Positions 24,144 to 32,226 of a stretch of DNA of 64,000 bases are shown here, piece after piece (position 1 is the first letter of the stretch; every line of letters starts with the position of its first letter). The position numbers were made by a program, and so were the translations under genes. The DNA comes from Parafannyhessea umbonata (GTDB taxonomy: Bacteria > Actinomycetota > Coriobacteriia > Coriobacteriales > Atopobiaceae), in assembly GCF_012844235.1 (NCBI RefSeq), contig NZ_JABAGR010000001.1, forward strand, positions 186,001-250,000, in the 5' to 3' direction. The notes under the pieces are model-generated. The model saw nothing but the letters and a program-made list of their open reading frames with translations. It made no database searches and had not been told where the DNA came from.

Positions 24144-25976
24144 CTACTCGCCCTCCAGGAAGCCGCCGGTCTGGCGGTCCCACAGGCGCTCGTACTCGCC
24201 GCCGGCGCGGCTGAGCTCCGCGTGCGTGCCGTCCTCCACGATCCTGCCGTTGGACAGCACCACGATGCGGTCGAGCGACGCCACGGTCGAGAGCCTGTGC
24301 GCCACGACGATGGACGTGCGCCCGTGCATCAGGCGCTCCAGGGCCTGCTGCACCAGCGCCTCGGACTCGGAGTCCAGCGCGGACGTCGCCTCGTCCAGCA
24401 CCAGGATCGGCGCGTCCGTCAGGATGGCGCGCGCGATCGCGATGCGCTGGCGCTGCCCGCCAGAGAGCTTCACGCCGCGCTCGCCCACCATGGTGTCCAT
24501 GCCCTGCGGCAGCCGGTCGATGAACTCCAGCGCGTTTGCCTGGCGCGCGGCCTCGCGAATCTGCCCCTCCGTGGCGTCCGGGCGCCCGTAGGCGATGTTC
24601 TCGCGGATGCTGCGGTGGAACAGCAGCGCCTCCTGCGGCACGTACGCGATCTGACGGCGCAGGCTCTGCTGGGTGCAGCGGCTTATGTCCTGCCCGTCCA
24701 CCAGCACGCGGCCGTCCTGCACGTCGTCCAGGCGCAGCAGGAGCTTCGTCAGCGTGGTCTTGCCCGATCCGGAGCGGCCTACCAGGCCAACGCGCTGCCC
24801 GGCGGGAATGTGCAGCGTCAGGTCGTCAAACACGCGGTCGTCCGCCGCGGCGTCGTGGTAGCGGAACCCCAGGTGCTCGAAGTCGATGGCGCCGTCCGTC
24901 ACGGAAAGCTCGCGCGCGTCCGGTGCGTCCTCCACCAGGCGCGGCTCGTCCAGGATCTGCGTCATCTGGGCCGCGTCGCCCAGGGCGCGGTTGATGCGCT
25001 GCATCATCGAGCTGGTGTAGTTAAGGCGCATCGTCAGGTTGTACGTGTAGGTGAACATCATGATGAGCGTGCTTGCGCTGATGCCAAACCACGCGTGCCC
25101 GCCCACCATGAACACGGACACCACGGCCATGATGAGCACGATGATGCCGGAGCTCGCGAAGTTGCGCCGCATGGTGGCGCGCATGCTCACGGTCTCGGCG
25201 CTGCGGGCGTCGCGGTCCGCCGCGTCAAACAGCTCGCGCTCGAAGTCCTCGCGCCCGCACGTCTTCACGGCCAGGATGTTGGTGACCGCATCTGAAAGCA
25301 CGCCGGAAAGGCGGTTCTGCGCCTGCGACGTCCGCTCGGAAAGCGGCAGGATCCTCTTGTACATCACCCACACGAACGCGATGTACACCACCATCATCGC
25401 GACGAGGATGAGCACGAACGTGGGCACCTGCCACGCCAGCGACAGGATGGTGGCCGCGATGGAGGTGACCATGGGAATGAGCGAGAAGACCACCACGTCC
25501 ACAAGCTGGCTGTACCCGCTCGTGAAGCGGCTGGTCTGGCTCACGAGCGCGCCGCCGAAGTTGCTGGTGTGGAACGTCATCGACTGGTTGGCCAGCGTGT
25601 CGAAGCACAGGCGCGACAGGTGGTAGTTGCCGTTGATCTCGAGCTTGTACACGGTGTAGTCCTGCAGCTTCGACAGCACCTGGCCCACGAGGTTCACGAG
25701 CACCAGCGCGAGCACGTACGGGCCGAACACGGAAAACACGCGGTCGGCGGGCACGGGGGAGGCCTGCACGCGGTCGACCACGAGGCCCATCACGTAGGTG
25801 TTCGCGAAGGTGAGCAGGAGCACGTAGCCGGCGCTCGCTATGACGGAGAGCGCCGCGATCCCGGGCTGCATGCGCGTGACGGCCCAGAACCTAGAGAGGG
25901 TCCGGCGCATCGTCGAGCGCTCGAGGCGGGCGGTGTTTCGTTGAGACAAGGTGGTTCCTTTCCGTTTGTTGCGCAT
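24144..25976 (-). CDS. ABC exporter (homodimer type), membrane and ATPase domains fused
   Basis: The roughly 610-residue exporter half-transporter has a membrane domain (about 35-330) and an ATPase domain with Walker A GRSGSGKTT, Q-loop VPQEAL, signature LSGGQRQR and Walker B ILVLDEATSALD with catalytic glutamate. With no partner ABC gene beside it, it probably works as a homodimer. The ATG at 25976 follows AGGGAAGA; the ATG at 25997 has no ribosome site. The substrate is unknown. It is monocistronic, bounded by a terminator on one side and the AAA ATPase gene upstream. Confidence 0.92.
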   Translation of the reverse strand: MRNKRKGTTLSQRNTARLERSTMRRTLSRFWAVTRMQPGIAALSVIASAGYVLLLTFANTYVMGLVVDRVQASPVPADRVFSVFGPYVLALVLVNLVGQVLSKLQDYTVYKLEINGNYHLSRLCFDTLANQSMTFHTSNFGGALVSQTSRFTSGYSQLVDVVVFSLIPMVTSIAATILSLAWQVPTFVLILVAMMVVYIAFVWVMYKRILPLSERTSQAQNRLSGVLSDAVTNILAVKTCGREDFERELFDAADRDARSAETVSMRATMRRNFASSGIIVLIMAVVSVFMVGGHAWFGISASTLIMMFTYTYNLTMRLNYTSSMMQRINRALGDAAQMTQILDEPRLVEDAPDARELSVTDGAIDFEHLGFRYHDAAADDRVFDDLTLHIPAGQRVGLVGRSGSGKTTLTKLLLRLDDVQDGRVLVDGQDISRCTQQSLRRQIAYVPQEALLFHRSIRENIAYGRPDATEGQIREAARQANALEFIDRLPQGMDTMVGERGVKLSGGQRQRIAIARAILTDAPILVLDEATSALDSESEALVQQALERLMHGRTSIVVAHRLSTVASLDRIVVLSNGRIVEDGTHAELSRAGGEYERLWDRQTGGFLEGE

Positions 25977-26050
25977 TCTTCCCTGACTCCGCCGCATGAG
26001 GCGGGGGGTGGCGAGAAACGCGTTTGATTATGGGGGCATGACTCGGTGCG

Positions 26051-27187
26051 CTAGGCTTCTCGACGCGTCTGCAGGTACTCTGCAAGGTGGGGCATGGAGA
26101 TGCGCACGTAACCCCTCCCTGCGGGCTCGATGAGGTTCGAGGCGATGAGGCTGGCGCGATACTTGCCTGCCCAGCTCATGGACTTGCGGCACCGTTCTGC
26201 GATGTGCGCCACCTGGGAGGGCTCGGGCAGATCCGGCACCATCGCAAGTATGAACTCGCGTTGGGCGACAGTAAGGGAGCGAACTGCCGGAGCGCACACG
26301 GAGTCTTGGAATGCGTTCGCCGCATCGGTGGCGCCGATGGAAACATGCTCTGCCGTGATGGCATCCGATCCGTTGACGTCGGCGGACTGCCACATGTAAT
26401 ACCCCACAAGCTGGATCATGAAGGGGAAGCCCGAAGAGGCCTCTGCTGCGGTCTGCGCGTCCTTCTCGGAAATCATCTTGCCAGAGTCGTTCACCGTGCT
26501 TATGTAGGCGTTCTTTACATCGGGGATTCTTACCTCGCCGAGGTCGTAGCGGACGCATCGCCGTAGGAAGGTGAGGACGTCGTCGTTCACGAGGTTATCA
26601 ATGGCTATGGGCAGGCCTGCGAACGCCAGCGCAATGCCATGCTTCTGCGTATCGGGTAAGTCGGTCATGTCCTCGTCGCGAATGACGTGTTGCACCGCAG
26701 TCGAAATGGCCACGAGGTCGTCCCTCGAGGCAGATTGCACCTCATCGATCGTGATTAGCACGCCCTTGCCCTTGGGAAGCCTGGCCAGCCTGTCCTCGAT
26801 TGCCGCGCGGATCGTGAGGGGTGCCTCCGGGCGAGACAGCTCGACCGATCCGAGCGAGAGGGAGGTACCCCCCAAGGACGCACTTGGCCCGATGCTTGCC
26901 CTCGTGACTCTTGGTGAGGTGCCACGAAGACTCTCGACAATCCTTTGCACCATTCCGCCCGAGGCGGTCTCGGAGATTACGTCCCAACCATCCTTTTTGG
27001 CCATGCGCCCAAGCTCGGTGAGGAGAACCGTCTTACCAGATCCGCGCTGACCCGTGATGAGCATGAGCCTCTCTGGCGCACCTGCCCCATTGGCAAGCCC
27101 CCTGTCGAAGGCGTCAATCACGCTTTCGCGTCCGATGAGGATGGGAGGCATCTTTCCCGCCGTAGGTTTGAAGGGGTTTGGTCCCAT
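26051..27187 (-). CDS. AAA ATPase of the Orc1/archaeal type with C-terminal winged helix
   Basis: The 378-residue protein has Walker A GQRGSGKT (46-53), Walker B GVLITIDEVQSA (near 150), and a sensor-like IALAFAGLPIAID. The C-terminal part (about 300-378) reads as a winged helix: REFILAMVPDLPEPSQVAHIAERC. Such ATPases occur on mobile elements and beside toxin or defence genes; no function can be assigned. The start ATG at 27187 follows AGGAG. Directly upstream lies an array of nine 10-bp direct repeats that may be its binding site. Codon use is less GC-rich than neighbours, which suggests acquisition. Confidence 0.8.
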   Translation of the reverse strand: MGPNPFKPTAGKMPPILIGRESVIDAFDRGLANGAGAPERLMLITGQRGSGKTVLLTELGRMAKKDGWDVISETASGGMVQRIVESLRGTSPRVTRASIGPSASLGGTSLSLGSVELSRPEAPLTIRAAIEDRLARLPKGKGVLITIDEVQSASRDDLVAISTAVQHVIRDEDMTDLPDTQKHGIALAFAGLPIAIDNLVNDDVLTFLRRCVRYDLGEVRIPDVKNAYISTVNDSGKMISEKDAQTAAEASSGFPFMIQLVGYYMWQSADVNGSDAITAEHVSIGATDAANAFQDSVCAPAVRSLTVAQREFILAMVPDLPEPSQVAHIAERCRKSMSWAGKYRASLIASNLIEPAGRGYVRISMPHLAEYLQTRREA

Positions 27188-27240
27188 GCATATCACTCCT
27201 GCTCGCCATGTTGGCACTGCGTCTCATCCGTACGTGTTGG

Positions 27241-27330
27241 TCTTATACCCTTTTACACGAACATATACTCTTTTATACCTTTCTACACGCTTCTACACGT
27301 TCTTGCACTCTTTTACACTCTCTTACACCG
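27241..27330. repeat. Nine tandem 10-bp direct repeats upstream of the AAA ATPase
   Basis: Nine copies in exact 10-base register, for example TTTTACACGA, TTTTATACCT, TTCTACACGC, TTCTACACGT, TTTTACACTC and TCTTACACCG. The consensus is TYTTAYACNC; A at position 7, C at 8 and T at 4 are invariant. The 10-base period puts each unit on the same face of the helix. The array is 54 bases upstream of the ATPase start and 60 bases beyond the OhrR stop. Confidence 0.85.
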
Positions 27331-27389
27331 TTGCATGCGCTTGGGTTACGGCCTTTGGCGACTCCAGCGGTCGCGGCAGCGGGTGGGCC

Positions 27390-27884
27390 CTAGCGCTCAC
27401 CGTCGCTCGAGAGCGAGTCGAGCAGCTTGAGCAGCAGTCGCTTGAGCTCCATGGCCTCTTCCAGGGGCATGTTCACGCAGCTGCCCATGCAGTGCGGCAC
27501 GTCGTGCGCGCGTTCGTGTAGCTCGCGTCCGGCGGGGGTCAGCGTCACGATCACGGCGCGCTCGTCCTTGGCGGACCGCGTGCGCGTGATGTAGCCGTGC
27601 ACCTCGAGGCGTTTCAGCAGCGGCGTCAGCGTGGCTGAGTTGAGGTACAGTCGGCTTCCCAGCTCCGTCACGGTTATGCCGTCCTTCTCCCACAGGACCA
27701 TCATGGTCACGTACTGCGTGTACGTCAGGCCCAGCGGGTCAAGAAATGGCTTGTACCTGCGGGTAAGCTCCTTGGAGGCCGCATATAGCGGGAAGCAGAG
27801 CTGGTTTTCCAGCGCAAGCGGGTCCGGGTTCGCGGGCGACTGCGAGGGCATCGCCTGACGTGCGGGCAAGGTGTTCTGTTGCAT
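27390..27884 (-). CDS. OhrR-type MarR-family peroxide sensor regulator
   Basis: The 164-residue protein has NQLCFPLYAASKELTRRYKPFLDPLGLTYTQYVTMMVLWE, the OhrR signature including the reactive cysteine in QLCF. The winged helix follows (TVTELGSRLYLNSATLTPLLKRLEVHGYITR with RSAKDERAVIV). OhrR represses the organic-hydroperoxide resistance gene ohr until its cysteine is oxidised. No ohr gene is beside it, which is uncommon. AAGGAGG precedes the ATG. The palindromic DNA upstream (27938-27981) may be its operator. Confidence 0.87.
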   Translation of the reverse strand: MQQNTLPARQAMPSQSPANPDPLALENQLCFPLYAASKELTRRYKPFLDPLGLTYTQYVTMMVLWEKDGITVTELGSRLYLNSATLTPLLKRLEVHGYITRTRSAKDERAVIVTLTPAGRELHERAHDVPHCMGSCVNMPLEEAMELKRLLLKLLDSLSSDGER

Positions 27885-27937
27885 GTAGCCTCCTTGCGAC
27901 CCAGCGACTGGTGAATCTGTGGCGGGTCAGCTTGATG

Positions 27938-27981
27938 CGCTATAGACAAGCGCAATATTATATAGCGTACGATTAATATCG
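27938..27981. promoter_or_regulatory. Palindromic AT-rich operator region between ohrR and the GNAT gene
   Basis: CGCTATA at 27938-27944 is mirrored by TATAGCG at 27961-27967. CGAT-TAAT-ATCG (27970-27981) is a second small palindrome. Both lie in the divergent intergenic region, about 55-100 bases upstream of the ohrR start. The assignment to OhrR is by position only. Confidence 0.45.
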
Positions 27982-28099
27982 ATGGTACCCGATTGCGCGC
28001 AAGAAAAATCGCCACATCGCGGTGTGGGGTGGAGTGCCGCCCGTCGTGCGACGCTATAGTCTTGCCGATGTTACGAGTGCCTTGCGAAGGGAGAAGAGC

Positions 28100-28639
28100 A
28101 TGGAACTGAGGACCAAGAGGCTCCTGCTGCGCCCATGGGCGTCTTCGGACGCGGAGGCGCTCTACCAGCTTGCACGCGATTCTGAGGTGGGGCCGGCCGC
28201 CGGTTGGCCGCCGCACGCGGACGTGGCGGAAAGCCTTCGCACCATCGAGGACGTGCTTTCGGCGCCAGAGACGTATGCCGTCGTGCGGTCGTGCGACGGT
28301 GCGCTCGTGGGGTGCGTCGCGCTCAGGTTTGGCGAGGACTCGTGCTCTGGTCTGGACGCGGAGCCCGAGCTTGGCTTTTGGGTGGGACGTCCGTACTGGG
28401 GTTGCGGCTACGTCACGGAGGCGGCTTCGTGCCTGGTCGCCCGCGCGTTTGCGGACCTTGGCTGCGACGCCGTGTGGTGCTGCCACTACGATGGCAACGC
28501 GCGCTCGGCCCGCGTGCAGCATAAGCTGGGGTTTGAGTTTGTGCGGACTGATCCCCACGGCGACACGCGCCTGGGCTACACGCTTCCGGAGGTCGAAAAC
28601 GTGCTGCGTCGCGAACGGTGGGGGCGCATGCGCGCATGA
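28100..28639 (+). CDS. GNAT-family N-acetyltransferase (RimJ/RimL-like)
   Basis: The 179-residue protein begins MELRTKRLLLRPWASSDAEAL, the typical RimJ/L opening. It has the acetyl-CoA binding region PELGFWVGRPYWGCGYVTEAA and the C-terminal NARSARVQHKLGFEFV. These enzymes acetylate protein N-termini or small amines with acetyl-CoA; the target is unknown. GGGAGAAG lies before the ATG at 28100. An upstream in-frame start at 28022 has no ribosome site. It is divergent from ohrR. Confidence 0.88.
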   Translation: MELRTKRLLLRPWASSDAEALYQLARDSEVGPAAGWPPHADVAESLRTIEDVLSAPETYAVVRSCDGALVGCVALRFGEDSCSGLDAEPELGFWVGRPYWGCGYVTEAASCLVARAFADLGCDAVWCCHYDGNARSARVQHKLGFEFVRTDPHGDTRLGYTLPEVENVLRRERWGRMRA

Positions 28640-28843
28640 TATCGGCCCGCGGGTGCGGGCACGATGGCGCGCCGCAGGGGCACGGGGAGCTACCGTCCAC
28701 GCATGCGCCCGCGGGGAAAGGGTCTTGTTCTTCTCGCCCGCCGTATACTTCTAGGTGCGGTTTCTTGACGGCTTGGCAAGGCGGGCCGGCGGGGCGGCGT
28801 CGCGCGGACGCGCTTTCGGCCCGACGACTGACCTGGAGGTCAC

Positions 28844-30265
28844 ATGGGCGCATTCTTTGGTGCGGTTTCGCGCCGCGACGTCATCCTGGACGTGTTCTTT
28901 GGCGTCGACTACCACTCCCACCTGGGCACGCGTCGCGCGGGCATGGTGTCGTGCCTGCCGGAGGGCGGCTTCAAGAAGGAGATCCACTCCATCGAGAACA
29001 CGCCGTTCCGCACGCGCTTCGACCACGACCTGCCGGGATTTCGCGGCACCTGCGCCATGGGCTGCATCAGCGACATGGACCCGCAGCCGCTGCTTGTGCG
29101 CTCGCACCTGGGCGTGTATGCAATATCCGTGGTGGGTAACATCACGAACTTCGACGCGCTGGTAGATGAGCTCACGGGCGCCGGTGCGCAGTTCATGGCT
29201 ATGAGCTCTGGAAACGTCAACATGTGCGAGCTTGTGGCCGCGCTAGTGAACTCGCAGGACAACCTGGTCGATGGTATCCGCTATGCGCAAGAGAAGATCG
29301 AGGGCTCGCTCACGCTGCTCGTCATGACCGAGGACGGCCACCTTGTTGCGGCGCGCGACCGCATGGGGCGCCTGCCCGTGCTGGTGGGAAGGGACGACGA
29401 CGGCTACTGCGTCTCGTTCGAGAGCTTCGCGTACGGCAAGCTGGGCTATGCGGACGAGCACGAGCTTGGTCCCGGCGAGATCGTGCGCATTGGCCCGGAC
29501 GGCTACGAGGTGCTGGCCAGGCCGTGCGACCGCATGCGGATCTGCGCGTTCCTGTGGGTGTACTACGGATACCCCAACTCAAACTACGAGGGCGTGAACG
29601 TCGAGGTCATGCGCTATCGCAACGGCCGCATCATGGCGCGTCGCGAGGAGGTTGAGGGCACGCTGCCCGAGGTGGACTACGTGGCGGGCGTGCCGGACTC
29701 CGGCCTGCCGCACGCCCTGGGCTTCGCCATGCAGACGGGCCAGACGTTCGCGCGCCCGTTCGTGAAGTACACACCAACGTGGCCGCGCTCGTTCATGCCC
29801 ACCAACCAGGCCATTCGCAACCGCGTCGCGAAGATGAAGCAGATTCCCGTGCCAGAGCTGATAGCCGGCAAGCGCCTGCTTCTGGTGGACGACTCCATCG
29901 TACGCGGCACGCAACTGCGCGAGACCGTCGACTTCCTGTACGACACGGGCGCCCGCGAGGTGCACATGCGCTCCGCGTGCCCGCCCATCATGTACGGTTG
30001 CAAGTACCTTTCGTTCTCGCGCTCGAACTCCGACTACGAGCTCATCGCGCGCCGCAAGATAAGGGAGCTCGAGCCCGACGGCGGCGAGGAACACATCGCG
30101 GAGTACGCGGACGACGCCACGGAGCGCGGCCGCTGCCTGCTGAAATCCATCTGCGAGGAGATGGGCTTCGACTCGCTGCGCTACCAGTCGCTCGACGGCC
30201 TGCTCGAGGCGATCGGCCTCGACCGCGACAAGGTCTGCACGTACTGCTGGGACGGTCGCGAGTAG
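28844..30265 (+). CDS. PurF-like amidophosphoribosyltransferase paralogue lacking the nucleophilic cysteine
   Basis: The 473-residue protein follows the PurF order: N-terminal Ntn-type glutaminase-like domain, then a PRPP-binding domain with LLLVDDSIVRGTQLRETV near residue 345-362. PurF normally exposes Cys after Met removal (CGVxG). Here the start reads MGAFFGAVS, with Gly at that place and no cysteine until residue 37. HRGQES of PurF is replaced by HLGTRRAG. The glutaminase half therefore cannot work in the usual way; ammonia use or a changed function is possible. GGAGG precedes the ATG. Normal PurF makes phosphoribosylamine, the first step of purine synthesis. Confidence 0.8.
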   Translation: MGAFFGAVSRRDVILDVFFGVDYHSHLGTRRAGMVSCLPEGGFKKEIHSIENTPFRTRFDHDLPGFRGTCAMGCISDMDPQPLLVRSHLGVYAISVVGNITNFDALVDELTGAGAQFMAMSSGNVNMCELVAALVNSQDNLVDGIRYAQEKIEGSLTLLVMTEDGHLVAARDRMGRLPVLVGRDDDGYCVSFESFAYGKLGYADEHELGPGEIVRIGPDGYEVLARPCDRMRICAFLWVYYGYPNSNYEGVNVEVMRYRNGRIMARREEVEGTLPEVDYVAGVPDSGLPHALGFAMQTGQTFARPFVKYTPTWPRSFMPTNQAIRNRVAKMKQIPVPELIAGKRLLLVDDSIVRGTQLRETVDFLYDTGAREVHMRSACPPIMYGCKYLSFSRSNSDYELIARRKIRELEPDGGEEHIAEYADDATERGRCLLKSICEEMGFDSLRYQSLDGLLEAIGLDRDKVCTYCWDGRE

Positions 30266-30425
30266 GCTCACGCCGGGTGGCCGCCGTCTGACGTGGCGTG
30301 TGCGATGGCGGTCTGTCGATTTTGGTTGACTACCGATTGTTGGTCCACTTTGTGGAGAAGAGCGTTACGATAGAGCCGCAACAATAACAAACTGGAAAGC
30401 AGGTTTCGGACAGAAAGGGCTAGCC

Positions 30426-31115
30426 ATGAAGTTCTTCATCGATACCGCGGACCTCGACGAGATCAAGCAGGCCTCCGACTGGGGCATCCTCGCCGGCGTC
30501 ACCACCAACCCGTCGCTCTACGCGAAGACAGGCGGAAAGCTTGCCGACTTCGAGGACCACATGGTCAAGATCTGCAAGATCGTGGGCGAGGGCGTGCCGG
30601 TGTCTGCCGAGTCCACGGCCGAGACGACCGAGGGCATGATCGCCGAGGGCGAGCACCTCGCGTCGCTCGCGCCAAACATCGTGGTCAAGCTGCCGATCTG
30701 CGAGGAGTCGCTGCCCGCGACCCACAAGCTCGCGGCCGAGGGGATTCGTGTCAACATGACGCTCGTCTTCTCCGCACCGCAGGCTCTTCTCGCCGCCCGT
30801 GCCGGCGCACGCTACATCAGCCCGTTCGTCGGTCGCTTCGACGACATTGGTGATGACGGCATCGAGCAGCTCTCCACGGTAGTCGAGTGCGTGAAGAACT
30901 ACGACTACGGCTACTGGGACGAGGAGGGCGGCCCGGAGATCATCACTGCCTCCGTCCGCACACCCAACCACGTGACGCAGGCGGCGCTTCTGGGCGCGGA
31001 CATCGCGACCGTGCCGTTTGGCGCGCTGAAGAAGTGCGTGCACCATCCGCTGACGACCGAGGGCCTCGCGAAGTTCGCGGCCGACTGGGCGAAGGTCACG
31101 GGAGAGGCCAAGTAG
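30426..31115 (+). CDS. Small transaldolase family protein (TalC/fructose-6-phosphate aldolase type)
   Basis: The 229-residue length and MKFFIDTADLDEIKQASDWGILAGVTTNPSL are those of the short TalC/FSA subfamily. NIVVKLP carries the Schiff-base lysine, followed by GIRVNMTLVFSAPQALLAARAGARYISPFVGR. It transfers or cleaves C3 units of sugar phosphates in the pentose phosphate pathway. Whether it is a transaldolase or an aldolase cannot be told by eye. The gene has its own 160-base upstream region with TACGAT at 30366 as a possible -10. A terminator follows at 31154-31190, so it is monocistronic. Confidence 0.9.
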   Translation: MKFFIDTADLDEIKQASDWGILAGVTTNPSLYAKTGGKLADFEDHMVKICKIVGEGVPVSAESTAETTEGMIAEGEHLASLAPNIVVKLPICEESLPATHKLAAEGIRVNMTLVFSAPQALLAARAGARYISPFVGRFDDIGDDGIEQLSTVVECVKNYDYGYWDEEGGPEIITASVRTPNHVTQAALLGADIATVPFGALKKCVHHPLTTEGLAKFAADWAKVTGEAK

Positions 31116-31153
31116 CCAGGACCTGGGCTCCGCGAACGACGCTGAAAACTATG

Positions 31154-31190
31154 GACCCGCCTCGGAGTGCTTTCCGTGGCGGGTCTCTTT
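31154..31190 (+). terminator. Intrinsic terminator after the transaldolase gene
   Basis: GACCCGCC (31154-31161) pairs with GGCGGGTC (31178-31185), followed by TCTTTGT. The 16-base loop is longer than usual, but position and T-rich tail fit. Confidence 0.7.
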
Positions 31191-31249
31191 GTACTTGGTG
31201 AGCTATGACAGAACCGCATGAGTATAAAACAAGTGTTGATTGCCAATAG

Positions 31250-31298
31250 TTACTAGTAGGAACCTACAGTACTATAAAGTGCCTACTACCATTAGTAG
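31250..31298 (+). promoter_or_regulatory. Promoter with palindromic operators for the NAD(P)-binding gene
   Basis: TTACTA (31250-31255) and TATAAA (31273-31278) are spaced by exactly 17 bases. Inside the spacer GTAGGAACCTAC (31256-31267) is a perfect palindrome, and CTACTA-CCAT-TAGTAG (31283-31298) lies just after the -10. Both share the GTAG/CTAC core. This is the look of a promoter blocked by a dimeric repressor. HxlR-type redox or quinone sensors use similar sites, but none is encoded next to the gene. Confidence 0.7.
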
Positions 31299-31380
31299 TC
31301 CTACCTCCGTATAGTTCTTGCTGTCAGACGAAAGACGTTGGCGCGGCTCCTTGCCGCGGCTGAGCTAGAAGGAGAGAGAC

Positions 31381-32022
31381 ATGACCGACACCAGGAAGAT
31401 CGCCGTCGTCGCATCCAACGGCCGCAACGGCCGGCTCATCGTTAGGGAGGCCGTCGCCCGCGGCTTTGACGTGACCGGCTTCGCCCGCAGCGAGAACAAG
31501 TCCGAGGCACAACACTTCGTGCAGAAGGGCATCATGGACATCACGGCCGACGACCTCGCGGGCTTCGAGGCGGTAGTCGACGCCTTTGGTGCATGGACGC
31601 CCGAGACCCTGCCCCTGCACACCACCACCTCTCAGCACCTTGCGGACGTGCTCTCTGGCACTCAGACCCGCCTACTCATCGTTGGCGGTGCGGGTTCGCT
31701 CTACGTAGACCCCGAGCACAAGACGCAGCTGTACAAGACGCCGGACTTCCCCAAGGAGTATGTCCCGACGGCTTCCGCCCAGGCAGACGAGCTCGCCGAG
31801 CTTCGCAAGCGCGACGACGTGAAGTGGACGTTCGTCTCTCCTGCGGGCGACTTCCAGGCGGACGGCGAGCGCACCGGCTCTTACATTCTCGCGGGGGAGG
31901 AGCTCACCCTGAACGAGCGTGGCGAGTCCGTCATCAGCTACGCCGACTTTGCGATTGCCATGGTGGACGAGGTCGAGAGCGGAAACCACGTGGGGCAGCG
32001 CATCTCCGTGGTCCGCAGGTAG
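31381..32022 (+). CDS. NAD(P)-binding Rossmann-fold protein (NmrA/YwnB-like)
   Basis: The 213-residue protein starts with a Rossmann strand-loop KIAVVASNGRNGRLIVREAVARGFDVTGFAR, where SNGRNG stands for the usual GATGxxG. LLIVGGAGSLYVDPEH and TFVSPAGDFQADGERTGSY match the atypical short-chain dehydrogenase group that binds NAD(P) and often acts as a redox sensor or reductase. GAAGGAGAGAG precedes the ATG. Its strongly palindromic promoter suggests induction by a stress such as quinones; the regulator gene is not adjacent. Confidence 0.83.
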   Translation: MTDTRKIAVVASNGRNGRLIVREAVARGFDVTGFARSENKSEAQHFVQKGIMDITADDLAGFEAVVDAFGAWTPETLPLHTTTSQHLADVLSGTQTRLLIVGGAGSLYVDPEHKTQLYKTPDFPKEYVPTASAQADELAELRKRDDVKWTFVSPAGDFQADGERTGSYILAGEELTLNERGESVISYADFAIAMVDEVESGNHVGQRISVVRR

Positions 32023-32046
32023 CAAGATCCTGAACGCACAGGCCTG

Positions 32047-32084
32047 GGGCGCCCCGCGACGTTTGCCGCGAGGCGCCCATTTTG
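32047..32084 (+). terminator. Intrinsic terminator after the NAD(P)-binding gene
   Basis: GGGCGCC-C-CGCG pairs with CGCG-A-GGCGCCC, followed by ATTTTG. It begins 25 bases after the stop codon. Confidence 0.75.
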
Positions 32085-32108
32085 GGTCGTGCGCTTGCGT
32101 GGCGGGTG

Positions 32109-32195
32109 CGAACGTAGAACATTTTTCCTACACATTTCGCCCAACTGGGAAAACGCGACCCAAACGTCAACCTTGGAATCAATGTTCTACGTTCG
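32109..32195. repeat. 87-bp element with 15-bp perfect terminal inverted repeats (MITE-like)
   Basis: CGAACGTAGAACATT at 32109-32123 is repeated exactly inverted as AATGTTCTACGTTCG at 32181-32195. The 57 bases between are AT-richer than the surroundings and hold no gene. No obvious target-site duplication is seen. It sits between a terminator and the end of the second toxin gene. It could be a miniature transposable element or a structured RNA. Confidence 0.6.
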
Positions 32196-32226
32196 TGCAG
32201 CCGCCCATGGCTGGAGATGTCGTGAC

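Noticed and set aside
27178-27393. Small open frame with repeating FYTLLH-like residues in the 10-bp repeat region
   Set aside because: The periodic peptide merely reflects the DNA repeat; there is no ribosome site and no similarity to known peptides.
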